Shown here in pieces: positions 51,790 to 64,000 of a DNA stretch of 64,000 nucleotides (its first letter is position 1; each line of letters begins with the position of its first letter). A model generated the notes under the pieces. That model saw nothing but the letters and a program-made list of their open reading frames with translations, made no database searches and was not told where the DNA came from. This DNA is from Cacajao melanocephalus. Its lineage: Eukaryota > Chordata > Mammalia > Primates > Pitheciidae. The stretch is taken from assembly GCA_963573385.1 (NCBI GenBank), contig CAUYLG010076622.1, forward strand, positions 62,001-126,000. The letters are read 5' to 3'. The position numbers were made by a program, and so were the translations under genes.

Positions 51790-52165
51790 ATTACACATCT
51801 TTTCAAATAGATATTTGTACACACATGTTTATAGCAGCATTATTTACAATAGCCAAGAGACGGAAGCAACCCTAGGGTTTATTGATGGATGGATGAATAA
51901 ACAAAATGTGGTATTTATACAATGGAATATTACTCAACCTTTCAACATGAGTTTTGTAGTGCATAATTGGAGTACATAATTTACCATTTTAACCAACATT
52001 TTTAAATGGTATGATTCAGTGATGTTATGGTTTGAATGCTTGTCCTGGGACATTCAGACCATGACATTCAAACCATAACATCACTGAATCATACCATCTA
52101 AAATGATGGTTTAGGTGGTAAATTTGGGGTTATGTGTATTTTACCACAATTTAAAATAATTTTTA
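51790..52165 (+). mobile_element. Old L1M 3' region containing an inverted repeat
   Basis: 51805-51945 ('atgtttatagcagcattatttacaatagcc', 'acaatggaatattactcaac') is the end of L1 ORF2, plus strand. 52098-52160 ('aaaatgatggtttaggtggtaaattt..ttatgtgtattttaccacaat') is an L1M 3' UTR end, plus strand. Between them, 51970-52005 resembles the same 3' UTR in the opposite orientation, so the element contains a fold-back. Confidence 0.78.
52006..52097. repeat. 33-bp perfect inverted repeat, 26-nt loop
   Basis: Left arm 52006-52038 is the exact reverse complement of the right arm 52065-52097. The outer flanks (about 51970-52005 and 52098-52130) continue the pairing imperfectly. The loop contains cattcagaccatga, a partial echo of the right arm start. 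Confidence 0.97.
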
Positions 52166-52862
52166 AAAATTCCTCTGCACCATGATAAACAAGCTTTCTT
52201 TAGCTAGAGCAAATATCAAGCATGTTTAATTCAAACAATTTCACTGCATCAGCCAGGACAGGAGGTGAACACATAAGTGATCATACAAGCTTTCACCAGG
52301 GCTGGGACCCAAACTGAACTGAAATGTGTCATGCCGGGGAAGCCAGAAACCAACAACATATTGAACTGCCAGAAACCCAAGAACATACCTATTCATACAC
52401 AAGGCTCTGCCACCAGGCAATAGAAAGAAAGATCACATTTCCATCTTCTCCTTCAGCAGCCTGGTTTTGAGGTTGGGCCCCATATCGTCAAAACAAAGTA
52501 GTCCCTTTTCTTCCTCCTCTACCTGGGTGAGATAAAAGCCAGGGCCATCTGAACCAAAATGCCTGGCTTTAAAAGAAAATTTTTAAAATGTTCCTGTAGC
52601 CACCCTGGTTAATCCTTCATTTCCTAAAATATATGGTCTCCCCTGTTCTTATTCTGAAGCTCGTGCTGCCTTTACTAGTAAAACTGGGACATTTGGAGCC
52701 TGAGATATCTCATTATACAATATGACAAAAGGTCCAGAGTAGAAGCAGAGTGAGCCTGCACCTGGTCTTACCTCCTAGGTTGAGGTAAGTCTATAAAGGC
52801 TCAGCTCTAGCTACTGGGAGAAATGCCCATTAGGCAGACAGTATAAAGACAAGCATTTGTCT
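52166..52862. other. No recognised feature
   Basis: Unassigned sequence. Confidence 0.45.
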
Positions 52863-52864
52863 CA

Positions 52865-53040
52865 TGCAGTGGGTCTCAAAGTGTGGTCCCTAAGCCAGCA
52901 GCATCAGCATTACTTGGGAACTTATTAGAAATGGAACTTAATAGTTCTCGCCCTAGATATACTGAATCAGAAATTCTGGGAGTGGGTCCCAGACACCTGT
53001 GTTTTAAAAAGGCCTCCAGATGATTCTGATGCCCCCTTAT
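52865..53040. mobile_element. MER5-type hAT transposon
   Basis: 'agtgggtctcaaagtgtggtcc' (52868-52889), 'agcatcagcattacttgggaacttattagaaatg', 'tactgaatcagaaattctgggagtgggtcc', 'ctccagatgattctgatgcc' (53013-53032) are MER5A landmarks in order. Confidence 0.85.
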
Positions 53041-53140
53041 TGTGGGTCTCAAATGTAAGTGCCAGTAGGAAGTGCAAATTCCATGCCCAATACCAGAAGG
53101 TCTGATTTAATAAGTTAGAGGCATAATTGAGGAACAGTAT
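53041..53140. mobile_element. Second MER5-type fragment, same orientation
   Basis: A new start 'tgtgggtctcaaatgtaagtgcc' directly follows the first copy, then 'aagtgcaaattccatgcccaataccagaaggtctgatttaataagtt' as in MER5A. It lacks its second half. Confidence 0.65.
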
Positions 53141-54677
53141 TATAGACCAGCAAGTTGTATATAACAAGTCCAGCAACAGAAGGTAGCTAGTAGACAGGCA
53201 AGCTTAGCAGTGAGGAATCAAGGATCAGACCTTATTCTGTGGACGTTAGGAAAGCTTGTAAGTAGTAACAGGGCTCTAGTCCCCAGTGTGGGGGGGAAAA
53301 ACTCAGAAATCCCACCCCAAAGAGGTGGGAGAGAGTCAGAGGGACAGGTGGAATGTTGAAGAGGAAAAAATCGAAAAGATAAGGAAGACCTAAATAAGTC
53401 AAAGGGACCTAGAAAGGTTGTCAGGTCAGACATATAGTCATGGGGGACAAGATAGAGATCCAATCACCAAAACTGGAAACACAGTTCCCAAAATGTAGTC
53501 TTAAGACATATTCATTAACCCAGGAGCAGAAGAGTGAGCCAAGTCACCCCAATGACAAATTCAAACTCCTCCAGAGCGAGCATGCTGGCGCTTACAATGC
53601 AGAGGGGGTTGCCCGGCTCTACAGGTGGGATTCATCTGGAAAGAGAGGTGTGGAGATGGGGAGCAAGCACATCCTGAAAGAGGCGGACCGCACAGAGGAT
53701 TGATAAGTAACCAAGCTCCAAGTTCGTGCTGGGAGTCTCACGAGGAATGTGTAGCAGTTTCTTTGCAGCCTTAACTAAAACACAAGCCATTTTTGTTCAT
53801 TTAAAACATTTCCACCAGGCAAACAACCAAGGTAGTTAATCACACCCTTAATAAACAAGGTAAGTTATCATGCCTACACAGATACCCCTACTCACACCCA
53901 AACTGAGATTTTACACAGCATTAACAAACATAAAATCTTCCAAGGGAAGTGGAGATTAGGCACCATGAGCATTTTCATTCTCTCATTTTCCCCCTCAGGT
54001 CTGCCTCCTTCTCTATATTCCAAGTCACAGTGGGGAATGCCAAGGCAAAAACAGTCTTGCTTCTCAAGTAAGCTCTTTCATGCAGATCAATTCTCCTTCC
54101 TCTCCCAGTGGTTGTTCTCAACTCCCACATCCTTCCAGATACCCTGAGTCCTAAAATAACCCTTGTTATATCATCACAAGTCAGTTATGTATATAATACA
54201 AGGTTTTCACTATAATTTGATGAACTCTATTTTCATGGTTTCTTTTTAGAACTATTAAGTAATAGTAATGTAGCAATGCCTTATGTAGTATACACACACA
54301 CACACACACAGGCCCCCAGCTGACCCTCACTGTACAGGAGGGTACTCCTAAAGTTGGGATGTCTTAACCCAAAGAGTCAGAGCTCCAATGGGAGGAGTTG
54401 AGAATACTTTCCCAGCCTAATTAGGTGGATAATGGAGACACAGAGAGCCTTAGATGCCCTCAAATTAAATTAAAAAGGAAGCCATTTTCTTTTTCAACTC
54501 TAAACCCCTGAATTTCAGAGCAGCTCTGTAAAAGCCTCCAGGACCTATACCTGTCAGGAAGGCTATTTAGGGTATTTACCCTTTACCACACAAAAATGAT
54601 TCTCTCTGAGCCATCTTAGAGAGAACAGAGGCAGTTGCAAAGTGTTTTCATCAAACAAACAGCTCTTCATCTCAAAG
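53141..54677. other. Unassigned; short CA tract at 54293-54310
   Basis: About 1.5 kb with no family recognised; a small (CA)9 microsatellite. An 87-codon frame (53440-53703) has no domain. Confidence 0.45.
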
Positions 54678-54690
54678 AAAAACAGAAAAT

Positions 54691-55660
<970 letters not shown>

Positions 55661-55664
55661 AATG

Positions 55665-55912
55665 GTTAACATGGCAGAGAGTGTCAGTTAAGAGCAGAGA
55701 CTGTGGGGTTACAATCCTGCTTCTCTATCCACTGGTGGTGTGACATTAGGCAATTTACTAACATCCTCTGTGCCTCCATTGTCCCATATTAAGCTAGGGA
55801 CAATCAAAGTAATAGTATCCACTAGGGTGGTTGCAAGGATTTTAAAAGCTGACATTTTAAAACATGTGTGTAGTGAGCACTATGTAAGTTCTTACTAAAT
55901 AAATAGCAACAC
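55665..55912 (+). mobile_element. MIR SINE, near full length, plus strand
   Basis: Order: 'cagttaagagcagagactgtggggttacaatcctg', 'ggtggtgtgacattaggcaatttactaacatcctctgtgcctcc', 'gggtggttgcaaggattttaaaagc', 'agtgagcactatgtaag'. Confidence 0.88.
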
Positions 55913-57035
55913 GTGTTATCAATCAAGAAGCACTAAGCTGGCACCCATCAGGTGCCTTATGGGGAAACAGGTGCTGTGGAAGGCATACCTTAGTGGAGAT
56001 GCTAATGCAGCCTGGGCATGTGCCAGTCATGAAGCACTAAAATGGACACTCATTTGCCACAAAGGCGGCAAGTTTCCTTCATTACCGTTCGTGCCTTGGT
56101 CATGGATATTCATGCAAATTCTGTTTCTCTACTTGGTCCTGAGTCTTCACTGTTGTTTCTCTTCCAGGATAGACTTTGGGTTCACTCTTGTCCCAAAGCC
56201 AATGAAGAGGACATTTATTCCTCTAGGACAGGTGTGTTGTAGGGTTTGCAGGGGCAAGAAAGGGCGGAGTGTGACAAAGCATGCACACTCACAGCAATTC
56301 TTTTTTCAAACCTAACCTCTCCTCACCACCTCACCTCCAGTCACCTCTCCTGGATTTTCATAACATTTCCTTTTAGCTAGGAGGTGTTTTACTGAAAACT
56401 AAGCTTGAAGACTGAACTAACTTCAGCATGGCAAAGCTCTGTATGGAAGCTAGTTTCTCTACATGCAAACCTCAAACAGTGGGTGGGTCTGATTATTTGC
56501 CATGTGTCTGGCCAGACTAGGCCTTGTGGACATAGTGGTTACTGACCATTCTCCAGCAAGTTCTAGAAGACAAAGGGCCAGCTAAACCATGTGGAATCGC
56601 CTTGACAGGCTTGGGGACTTCAAAGAGAGAGAATAAATAATAGTAGGTATAGTCAGCACAATCTCTGTGGGAGAAATGGGCTTTAAAACTTGCCTTGATT
56701 AGATGGAGGAAACAGGGGCCACCCTAAGAGTTAGGGACAGAATCTGGGACGCATTATCAATCATAGCAAGTCTGTGGAAGAGTAAGACCAGCCTACCCAT
56801 GGTGGAGAATGAAATTTAGGAAGGAGTGAGAAGAAAAGATGGATCGAGAAGGTTGGTGTCTGTCAGTTTACAAAGGGCCTTTGAAAGTTCACCTTTAGAA
56901 TCCAGATTTGATTCAGTGCTAAACGAACAACATACTCTTTCCTACTAGCTCTCTTGGAGGCTGGAGAAGCACATTCCCCACCTGGACCACTGGGAAAAAC
57001 TATTTCTCTAGTAGGTCCCATCCTCTCATTTCTGC
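55913..57035. other. No recognised feature
   Basis: Unassigned. A 118-codon frame (55959-56315) has no domain. Confidence 0.45.
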
Positions 57036-57039
57036 CCTC

Positions 57040-57380
57040 CCTACATTCATTTTACCAAGCCCATTGCCTCACCTGGACTGTTGTAAAAAGCCTCTCACCT
57101 GCATCCCCTGTTTGTTCCAATCCATCCCACATCAGGGATGTCAGGTTCATCTCCCTGAAGCCCAGGTCTCATCAAAAGCCTTCAGTAGCTTTGCACTGCC
57201 AATTAAATTGCATGTCAACTCCTCATTCTTAAATTCATTCTAGCTCCAGTCGCAATTTGCTTTTCCCATCTTTCATCCTATTTCTTCATATGCATCAGAA
57301 TAGATTAGACGGGCATTCTCCCATCTCAACCTGCTTGACTGCATGTGGTCCTCTCCCTGCAATGGTCTTCCTGGATGCAA
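57040..57380 (+). mobile_element. L2 LINE, plus strand
   Basis: 'cctggactgttgtaaaaagcctctcacctg', 'tccctgaagcccaggtctcatc', 'agccttcagtagctttgcactgccaattaaattgcatg' and 'tccctgcaatggtcttcctgg' follow the L2 3' region order. Confidence 0.72.
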
Positions 57381-57509
57381 TACTGAGCAAGACATAAAGC
57401 ATCCTGGGACCATGGAGACAGGTACAGTTCAAGCAGACAGTGGGGCGAGAGGGGGCCTCAGGCAGTAGCAAAGGGCTGTACTACCAGGTGTGTCTATGTC
57501 CAGAAGAAG

Positions 57510-57766
57510 TCAAGGCAGCCTAGTGGTTGCGAGTATGAACTCTGCAATCAAGCAGACTGGATTCACGCCCTAGATCCTGCATGCCATTGCTGTGAGACCT
57601 TACAAAAATTACTCGAGCATTTTAGGCTACAGTTCCCACATCTAAAAAGTTAGGCTAATAACAGCATCTTCCTTGCAGGGTTGTTCTGAGGATTAAATGA
57701 GATGGTATGCATAAGCACTTAGCCTAGTGCTAGGCAAATAGCAATAGCTGAATAAGTGCCAGCATT
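57510..57766 (+). mobile_element. MIR SINE, near full length, plus strand
   Basis: 'gcctagtggttgcgagtatgaactctgcaatcaagcagactgg' (57520-57562), 'cttacaaaaattactcgagcattttaggctacagttcccac', 'gcagggttgttctgaggattaaatgagatgg' and 'gcacttagcctagtgctaggc' in MIR order. Confidence 0.9.
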
Positions 57767-59576
57767 GTAGGAAGCGGACTCACTGCAAAGTGATTGAAAA
57801 CAGGCAAGCACATCTCTAGTTCCAAATAGCTCCATATTTATCATTCCTACTTTCTTCCCTCTTCCCAAAGTGAAGCCCCTCGGAGTACTTCTAGGATCTT
57901 CTTCTCTTCTTGCATCTTCAGTCTTTAGCTGTCCATTAGTCCAACAGTGTGCTCTTTTTTTCCCCCCACAAACGTCTTACCTCCTTGACCCTATCTGACC
58001 CCACACTTTCAAGGATCTTCCATACATGTTTTGTAGCACAATGTGCAGACTGAGTGAGGGAATGAGGTTTAGAGCTGGAGTTCGAAGGTGAAGGCAGGGC
58101 AGAATGTGTGGATGTGGAAAATATTAGCAGAAAACTGATGTCATTAAAACAGATGAAGTTTCTGAAGAGAGAAAAAGGAGGAAAAACTTGAGAAATGTGC
58201 ACCAGGAACCAAGATGTCTGCAAAAAAAAGACAGGTTTCTCCCACCTTCTTGGTTCCTCTTAGTGCCCCTCACTCCCTTACATGTATTTGGCTGATACCA
58301 AGATGTCATTCCACATGTCCATTATGGCCAAATCTTACTCCAACTAACTCCATTTACAGCAAAAGATTTTATGGCTTTTTCACCCTATGCATTTCAGAAT
58401 AAGTGCTTCTTTCAAATGTCATCTCTATTCTAAAAGGAGGACATCATTACATGAACATCTCATTTCATCCACCAAAGAGAAAGAAGGTATTTTTTTTCCA
58501 CTGCTTCATTCTACAAAAGACTGAGATTGCTTACTAACAGGCATATACCTATACAGAAAAATAAAGAGAAATGTAAATTGGCAAAGTAAAAACCTGACTT
58601 ACATAACACCTGGCATAGGAAAATGTTTTAATTTGATCCACACACATCACTTGGACCATCCACTTACCTTTCTTAGTTAAATAGCGCCATTTGGCAAATA
58701 AAAAGCAATTGTCTCGGAAGACGTCATCACTCATATAAGAGCAGACGTTTAGCCAATGTGCTGGAGGAAGGACTAGCAAGGCTAGTTCTCAAACTGCCCT
58801 GAAAGACACCCTCATGTGGATTTCTGCGTAAGTGGGCATTTTGTTGTCGTTAGGAGTTTTCATCCCCCTGGTTGTTCAGAAGTTTCAGATGAAATTTTTG
58901 TGATGCTTCTAACGAAAGATGGTGTTTGCTTACCCACCATAGAAGATATTTCCTCAGCAGGAATGCTGTCGAACATGTTGCATTCACGACATGACACAGA
59001 GTCTAAAAATCACAGAGAGACTAATTACTGGAAGAAAATTACACCAAAAGACCTATTTCCTCATGATAAAAATGACAGCCTTGTGCCCCGTTACCTGGCC
59101 TGCTTGGGCAGCTAGTCTGTGCAACATGGTTCCAGCGCTTTGCATTACAAGCCACGGCAGAGGAAGAAGGCTCTTTGGGCCTGTAAGCAGCTCAGTGAGA
59201 AATCAGGTGAGCTGTCAGTTAAGTGCGGTCTCATTATAAGTCTCATTTCCAGTATTTATGAATGTGACAGACAGTAACTGCGGCTTACGTGCGGCTATAC
59301 ATGAGACTGCTTGAGTAAGTCCTTCTCTCTTTATACCAACATCTGAATTATCATCTGGAAGCTTTGACATTTGGGGCCGAGAGCCAGGGCCTGGCCCAGC
59401 AAGGCTGTGAAGTGAGGTCCACCCCTCTTTGCTCACTCTGCCTTGGCTGTTCTCATCACCTACCTCGTACTAAAAGGGTCTGTTCCTCCCCCTATCAAAA
59501 CCCTGTTTAAAGAGATAGGAAGTAGTCTTTTTCCTCCTTAAGATCTTAAATCACTTCAAATCACTTCTCCACCAGT
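57767..59576. other. No recognised feature
   Basis: About 1.8 kb unassigned. Frames at 57936-58223 (minus, 95 codons) and 58816-59115 (plus, 99 codons) have no domain. Confidence 0.45.
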
Positions 59577-59872
59577 CAAAGGTCACATGTACTATTCCAT
59601 TTATATGAAATGTCCAGACTAGTCAAATTTTTAGAGACAGAAAGTAGATTAGTGTTTGCCCAGGGCGCGGAGGGTTGAAGGGAAAAATGGGGACTAATGG
59701 GAACGAGATTTCTCTTTAGATGGTGAAAGTATTCTGAAATATATTGTGGTGATGGTCACACACATCTTCAAATACACCAAAAACTACTGGATTGTACATT
59801 TAAAGTGAGTAAATTCATGGTATATGAACTAAATATCAATAATGCTGATTTTAAAACAAACACTTTCAAAAA
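59577..59872 (+). mobile_element. L1M 3' UTR, plus strand
   Basis: 'tccatttatatgaaatgtccagactagtcaaatttttagagacagaaagtagattagtgtttgcccaggg' (59597-59666), 'ttgtggtgatggtcacac', 'actactggattgtacatttaaagtgagtaaattcatggtatatgaact' are L1MB/L1MC 3' UTR landmarks. It ends in an A9 run. Confidence 0.9.
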
Positions 59873-61059
59873 AAAAATCTGTGGTTTTTCGCAATGCAGA
59901 AAATTGCAAACATCCAAGAGCAGGGGAGAAATTTGGGAAGTAGAGAGTGAGCAGGGAGGAAAAGAAACCCTTCTTGCTCCCCTGAAATCACCCCTAAAGC
60001 CCAATATTGCTAATTATGTTAGAAGAGGGGAATCCTGCTTGATATTAATCAGTGCTGTTTAAGCTTTTTAAATCCATGACTGTTTTGATAAACATAAATG
60101 TCTTATGACTTCCTTTGAAAAATTTGAAAATCCAAAATAAGTTAAATGTCATGATTACAGGTGAGTCAAAGAAATTGTAGCACAGTCTCTCAAGGATGAT
60201 GCTGTTCTCTCTTCACTCATTCAGAATCACGAGACAGAGTAAGCATTGCATTATGTTCCCAAAACTACATGTAACTTTCTCTTTACATCCTATTATGTCA
60301 GGGCTGGAAGACACTTTAGGATGTTTCCTTTATCTTTAAAGATACAAATCTGCCAGGTGTGCTTATGAACTTGGGGTTCAGATGAAACAAGAGGAGGAAT
60401 ACTGTTGGGAAGGGCCAGAGGGAAGAATGGATACTGGCAGTTGTCGAAGGGAAAGAATAGGAACTACTGAGTATTACTTGCTGGTAGAAGAGCAAATCTT
60501 AAAAGAAAGAGGTCTGTAAGAAGAGGCAGAGATTCAAGCTTGGATATGACCATTCCCTGTGATATCATTCACTAAGAATATATCGCTCAAGCATACCTTA
60601 CCCTCTAGGAAAATATGGAATTTTACATTGTCTGGGTAATTGATGGTGTTAAGAAATTGTTACTGATTTTTATAAGTATGCTAATTCTGCTGTAGTTATG
60701 CTTTTTAAAAGAGCCCTTACCTATTAAAAATGCATACAAAAATATTTACAAATGAGATTATTAAATATATGGCATTTGTTCAAATAAATTCAAATAACTT
60801 TCCCTATAAGAAGCAGAAGGGTATACAGATTAAAGAAGTTTGGACATAAGCTAGTAATCATGGATTCTGGCTGCTGAGTACATGGGATCCATTTTATCAT
60901 TCTGTATACTTGGATATATATTTTAAATTGTCATAATAAAAAAAAAAGTTTTAAGAAACAGTGTTTTCAACCTCATGGAGTATCTGAGACAGGGTTTCTT
61001 CTTCTGCCTTAGAAAATCAGAAAAAATAAATACATGAAACAATTATTTTCAGACATCGA
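59873..61059. other. Unassigned; possible L1 3' end at 60840-60955
   Basis: 'tatatattttaaattgtcataataaaaaaaaaag' (60914-60948) could be an L1M 3' terminus with A tail. The rest is unrecognised. Confidence 0.4.
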
Positions 61060-62720
61060 GTAACAGGCAATTTATGAAGAAAAACGAAGTGAGCCCTACA
61101 ATTGCCCTAGCTCATTGCCAGGAAACAGTGTCCACGTGGTAGTACAGAAGGGGGAGCCCAAATGAAACAGCATTCTCACTTCAAGGTGGAGACAAAGATT
61201 GGAGCTGAGGGAGGCCAAGGTCTGCAGAATGTACAGGATGGAATACTACAGAAGAAAGAGCTGCACAGAGAATAGCAGCATGCTCCAGAAATCTGAAAAG
61301 CTGCACATGCATGAGGGGAAACTACAGAAGTCAGTGAAAGAAACTCTGGAAAGCAGTAGGTTGAAGAACCCCTGAAGCTCACATGGGGCCATCATCTGTG
61401 CTTCTATCAACCAGACTGCGGAATACACAGAACATAAGGTAGTCTTCAAAAGATTTTGCCTTAGTAAGGAAGCTAAATTAATACTAAGCTAAGGGCAGAT
61501 TTGAATCTAACCAATCCTTGAAGGGATTAGATGGATTTCAAGTATTCCATGTAGGCATAGTGTTCCACTACTGGAACGCTAAGCATGTGGGAGTTATTTA
61601 TATCCTACTGCTCAAGGTGATCGCCAAGGTCTGATTGTAAAAATTCAAAAAATTGCAACCTCAAGCATAAATGGGTTAACTAGGTGCCACAACAAACCTA
61701 ACATATTTTTTAAAATTACAGCAAAACCCAGGATCTAGCAAAGTAAAATTTACAATGTCCATCACCTAATCAAAAAATGCTAGAGATGCAAGGAAGCAGA
61801 AAAATATGACCATATCCAGAAGAAAAGTCAGTCACTAGACACAGAGCAACAAATGACAGAGATGATGTAATTAAAGGACAAACATGTTAAAACACGCATT
61901 GTAAATACTCTCTAAATGTTTAGGAAGGTAGAAGAAAATATGAACAGGATATGGAGATAAATAGAAGATGTAAACAGAATCAAGGAAACTTCTAGAGATG
62001 AAAGCTACATATCTGAAAATTTTAAATAATACACTATATTGGAAAATTACTGAAGAAATTATCAGTAAACTGAAGACATAACAAGAGAAACTATTTAAAA
62101 TTAAGCATAGGGGAAAAAAGACTGAAAATGCTGAACAACGTGTCATTGACCTGTGGGAAAATTTCAAACACTCCAACATACCTGGAGTTCCAGAAAAAAA
62201 GAGGGTGGAGGATTAAAAAATATTTTAAAAAATAATGGCACAAATTTTTCCAAATTTTATGAAAACAATAAACTCACAAATCCAAGAAGCTCAACAAACC
62301 CCAGGGAGAGTGAACATGAAGAAAACCACACCAAAGCTCATCGAAATAAATTGCAGAAAACCAGAGGTGAAAAGAAAATCTTAAAAGCAGCCAAATTAAA
62401 AAGACACATTACATACACAGGAATAAAAATAAGAATTACAGCAGATTCCCGCCAAAAGCCATGCCAGCCAGAAGGCAATCTAGCAACATATTTAAAATAC
62501 GATACTAAAAAGAAAAAAAAAAAACCGTCAATACCCCAAAAATATATTTCAAAAATGAAGGTGAAATGAAGACTTTTTCAGACTAACCAAAACTGAGAGA
62601 ATTTATCACAAGCATCCCTGCCTTACATGAATGTTAAAGAAATTTCTTTAGGCAGAAGAAAAATGATACTGGATAAATACCAGATGGAAATTTGGATCCA
62701 CACAAATAAACAAAAAGCAC
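61060..62720 (+). mobile_element. Old L1M, 5' region and ORF1, plus strand
   Basis: The right part (from about 61720) aligns in order with the L1ME/L1M5-type ORF1 region. The left part (61060-61720) has the character of the 5' region of such elements but is less certain. No ORF2 follows. Confidence 0.75.
61730..62670 (+). pseudogene. Decayed L1 ORF1 (RNA-binding protein)
   Basis: ORF1p is the L1 RNA-binding chaperone: coiled coil, RRM, C-terminal domain. Here DLWENFKHSN (62148-62177) matches the RRM block 'ELWDNFKRSN', and IPGVPE follows. In another frame QEAQ-type and NMKKTTPK-type peptides occur near 62300-62335, then ILKAAKLKRHITYTGIKIR (62378-62434) and ISKMKVK correspond to the RRM/CTD boundary and the 'LSFKNEGE' block. 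The end 'ATGTTAAAGAAATTTCTTTAGGCAGAAG' region (62631-62658) matches the 'MLKEVLQAEG' terminus with a stop. Frame changes occur near 62190 and 62250 and stops within. Dead fossil. Confidence 0.82.
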
Positions 62721-63914
62721 CACAAGTACTGTTATTCCCTCTCAGATTCACTCCTGCCTCTTCGTCTCTGATACCCACTTCCTCTAACTGCAAGGCCACT
62801 TATCCCTCCTAGAGCCTTCTGCTCATGATTTCCAAATGGCTTAAATGATATTTTCTCAACAAGGCCTCCCTTACCTCTTACTTATCGTTGGGAGTAGCAC
62901 AACTGCTGCTGAATGAATTAAGTTTGGATGGATGGGACCCTGAGTGGAATATTTGCAAGAGCAAGTCTCTGTCCATAGACATGCTTTGTTCATTTATTCA
63001 CCCATCCATGTAATATTTTATGCAATGACCTATAATTCATCAAGAAAAGAGAAAGATGATCTGTATTTTACACATGAGAAACAACCTGGCATTTCAGCAA
63101 TTCGCCAGTGATACAAATCGTAAACTCATTGAGTGCATACTTTGCACTATTTAATAAGAACTGCACAGCAATGAGACTCACTGAGAAGTGGATGACGTTA
63201 ACAGAGAAAATGGAGTCAAAATGAGCAAAAATCTGCTCCTTTGTTATAGTCAAATTGAATGAGACCCACACATGTTTTCATATGAAGTTGAATGCCCTCT
63301 TTTAACTCTATTTTATCTACAATTATGTGTTTAGTTTGTATGGCAGTTAATGCTTTAACCTGATATTTTATTCCTTTATTTTAAAATAACAGAAATATTA
63401 TGAGATTTAAAAAATCATGAAGTTCAAATCATATTGCTACACTATTTATAAACTTGCTTCTCATTTCCTTTGCTCTATTTTTCACTTAAAATATTTGTCC
63501 AAGTAATTAGCAGTCTATTTATTTAAATATGTAATAACTACATTTAATTTTGACCAGTGTATGAGAATCTCAGAAATAAAATACTAGGCAAAAATTGCTA
63601 GTTAACTTTTAAAAGAATTTCAGTTTCCATGTTTAAAAAAATGGAGATTATAACCTACTTAAGAGATTGATAGTAGTTATTGGAAATAGCCTTTTCTGTT
63701 TTTTTTTTAGAAAGCATTTCTTACATACAACCCTTATCTTATCGAAGTCAGTTCCTTTTTGAAAGCAGAAAGCCAATCTTTATTTTTAAATCTTTTTCTC
63801 TCTATAGATTAAGCAGTATTGCTGTCACATATAAATATTCAAATGAAATGCTTTGCTATTTTTAATAGCTTTTCTGATTATTAACTATTTTAATAATAAT
63901 GTATTTGGTTTGTA
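62721..63914. other. No recognised feature
   Basis: AT-rich toward the right. 'ctcaacaaggcctcccttacc' (62858-62878) faintly recalls L2. Nothing else. Confidence 0.4.
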
Positions 63915-64000
63915 GCAATGAAAGCTTCAATGGGGCAGGAACTTTTGTCTGCTTTTATTGTTCTTATTATTGTTGAATCCCTAGAGCCTACACAAGGACT
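63915..64000 (+). mobile_element. L2 LINE 3' end, cut by the window edge
   Basis: 'gcaatgaaagcttcaatggggcaggaacttttgtctgcttttattg...atccctagagcctac' matches the L2 3' region; it continues beyond the window. Confidence 0.72.

Noticed and set aside
58816..59239. 99-codon and 82-codon overlapping plus frames as a possible exon
   Set aside because: No domain, frames overlap in different phases and no convincing splice-site pair with coding potential.

Overview
The window looks like primate, most likely human, intergenic or intronic DNA. The evidence is a dense set of Alu elements (16 full or partial copies, several with AluS/AluY-like diagnostic bases), L1 pieces of several ages, MaLR LTRs, MIR/L2 fossils, MER5-type hAT copies and one Tigger-type element. 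Base composition is AT-rich and I see no CpG island. I find no convincing intact protein-coding gene, no tRNA/rRNA/snRNA gene and no prokaryotic or organellar segment. The long reading frames are explained by simple repeats, by Alu or L1 sequence, or are compatible with chance. All repeat family names are from recognition of consensus sequence by eye, not from a database search.

Layout. 1-1.75 kb is a decayed L1 ORF2 piece. 2.2-6.2 kb holds a ~270-bp direct duplication (two copies 2.5 kb apart, about 96% identical), a minus-strand Alu, a minus-strand MaLR LTR, a remnant of a CR1/L3-type reverse transcriptase, and a MER5-type element split by an L1 insertion. 6.2-8.1 kb is unassigned. 8.1-9.7 kb holds another L1 ORF2 piece and an L2, flanked by what look like two halves of one MIR. 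10-18 kb contains Alus, MIRs and L1 pieces in otherwise featureless sequence, including a left-arm-only Alu with a perfect 15-bp target-site duplication. 20.8-22.5 kb is a polypurine tract followed by an old L1 carrying a nested Alu. 24-34 kb mixes Alu, MIR, L2, an L1 3' end, an L1 endonuclease fragment and old LTR-like sequence. 33.7-36.8 kb is the longest stretch where I recognise nothing.

36.8-37.5 kb is a CA/CT-rich satellite-like block with a ~250-bp higher-order period. 38-42.7 kb carries three Alus (one nested in a MaLR LTR), a 23-bp perfect AAT palindrome and a Tigger-like transposon with TA target duplication. 43.7-55 kb holds two MaLR LTRs, an inverted Alu pair, a free left Alu monomer, a striking 33-bp perfect inverted repeat inside old L1 3' sequence, and two adjacent MER5-type copies. 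55-64 kb holds full-length-like MIRs, L2s, an L1 3' UTR and an old L1 with a broken ORF1.

There is no gene system here in the sense of cooperating genes. The content is a layered record of transposition, and its most unusual items are DNA-structural: the local duplication, the palindromes and the higher-order CA/CT repeat. I did not find evidence for an undescribed functional system.
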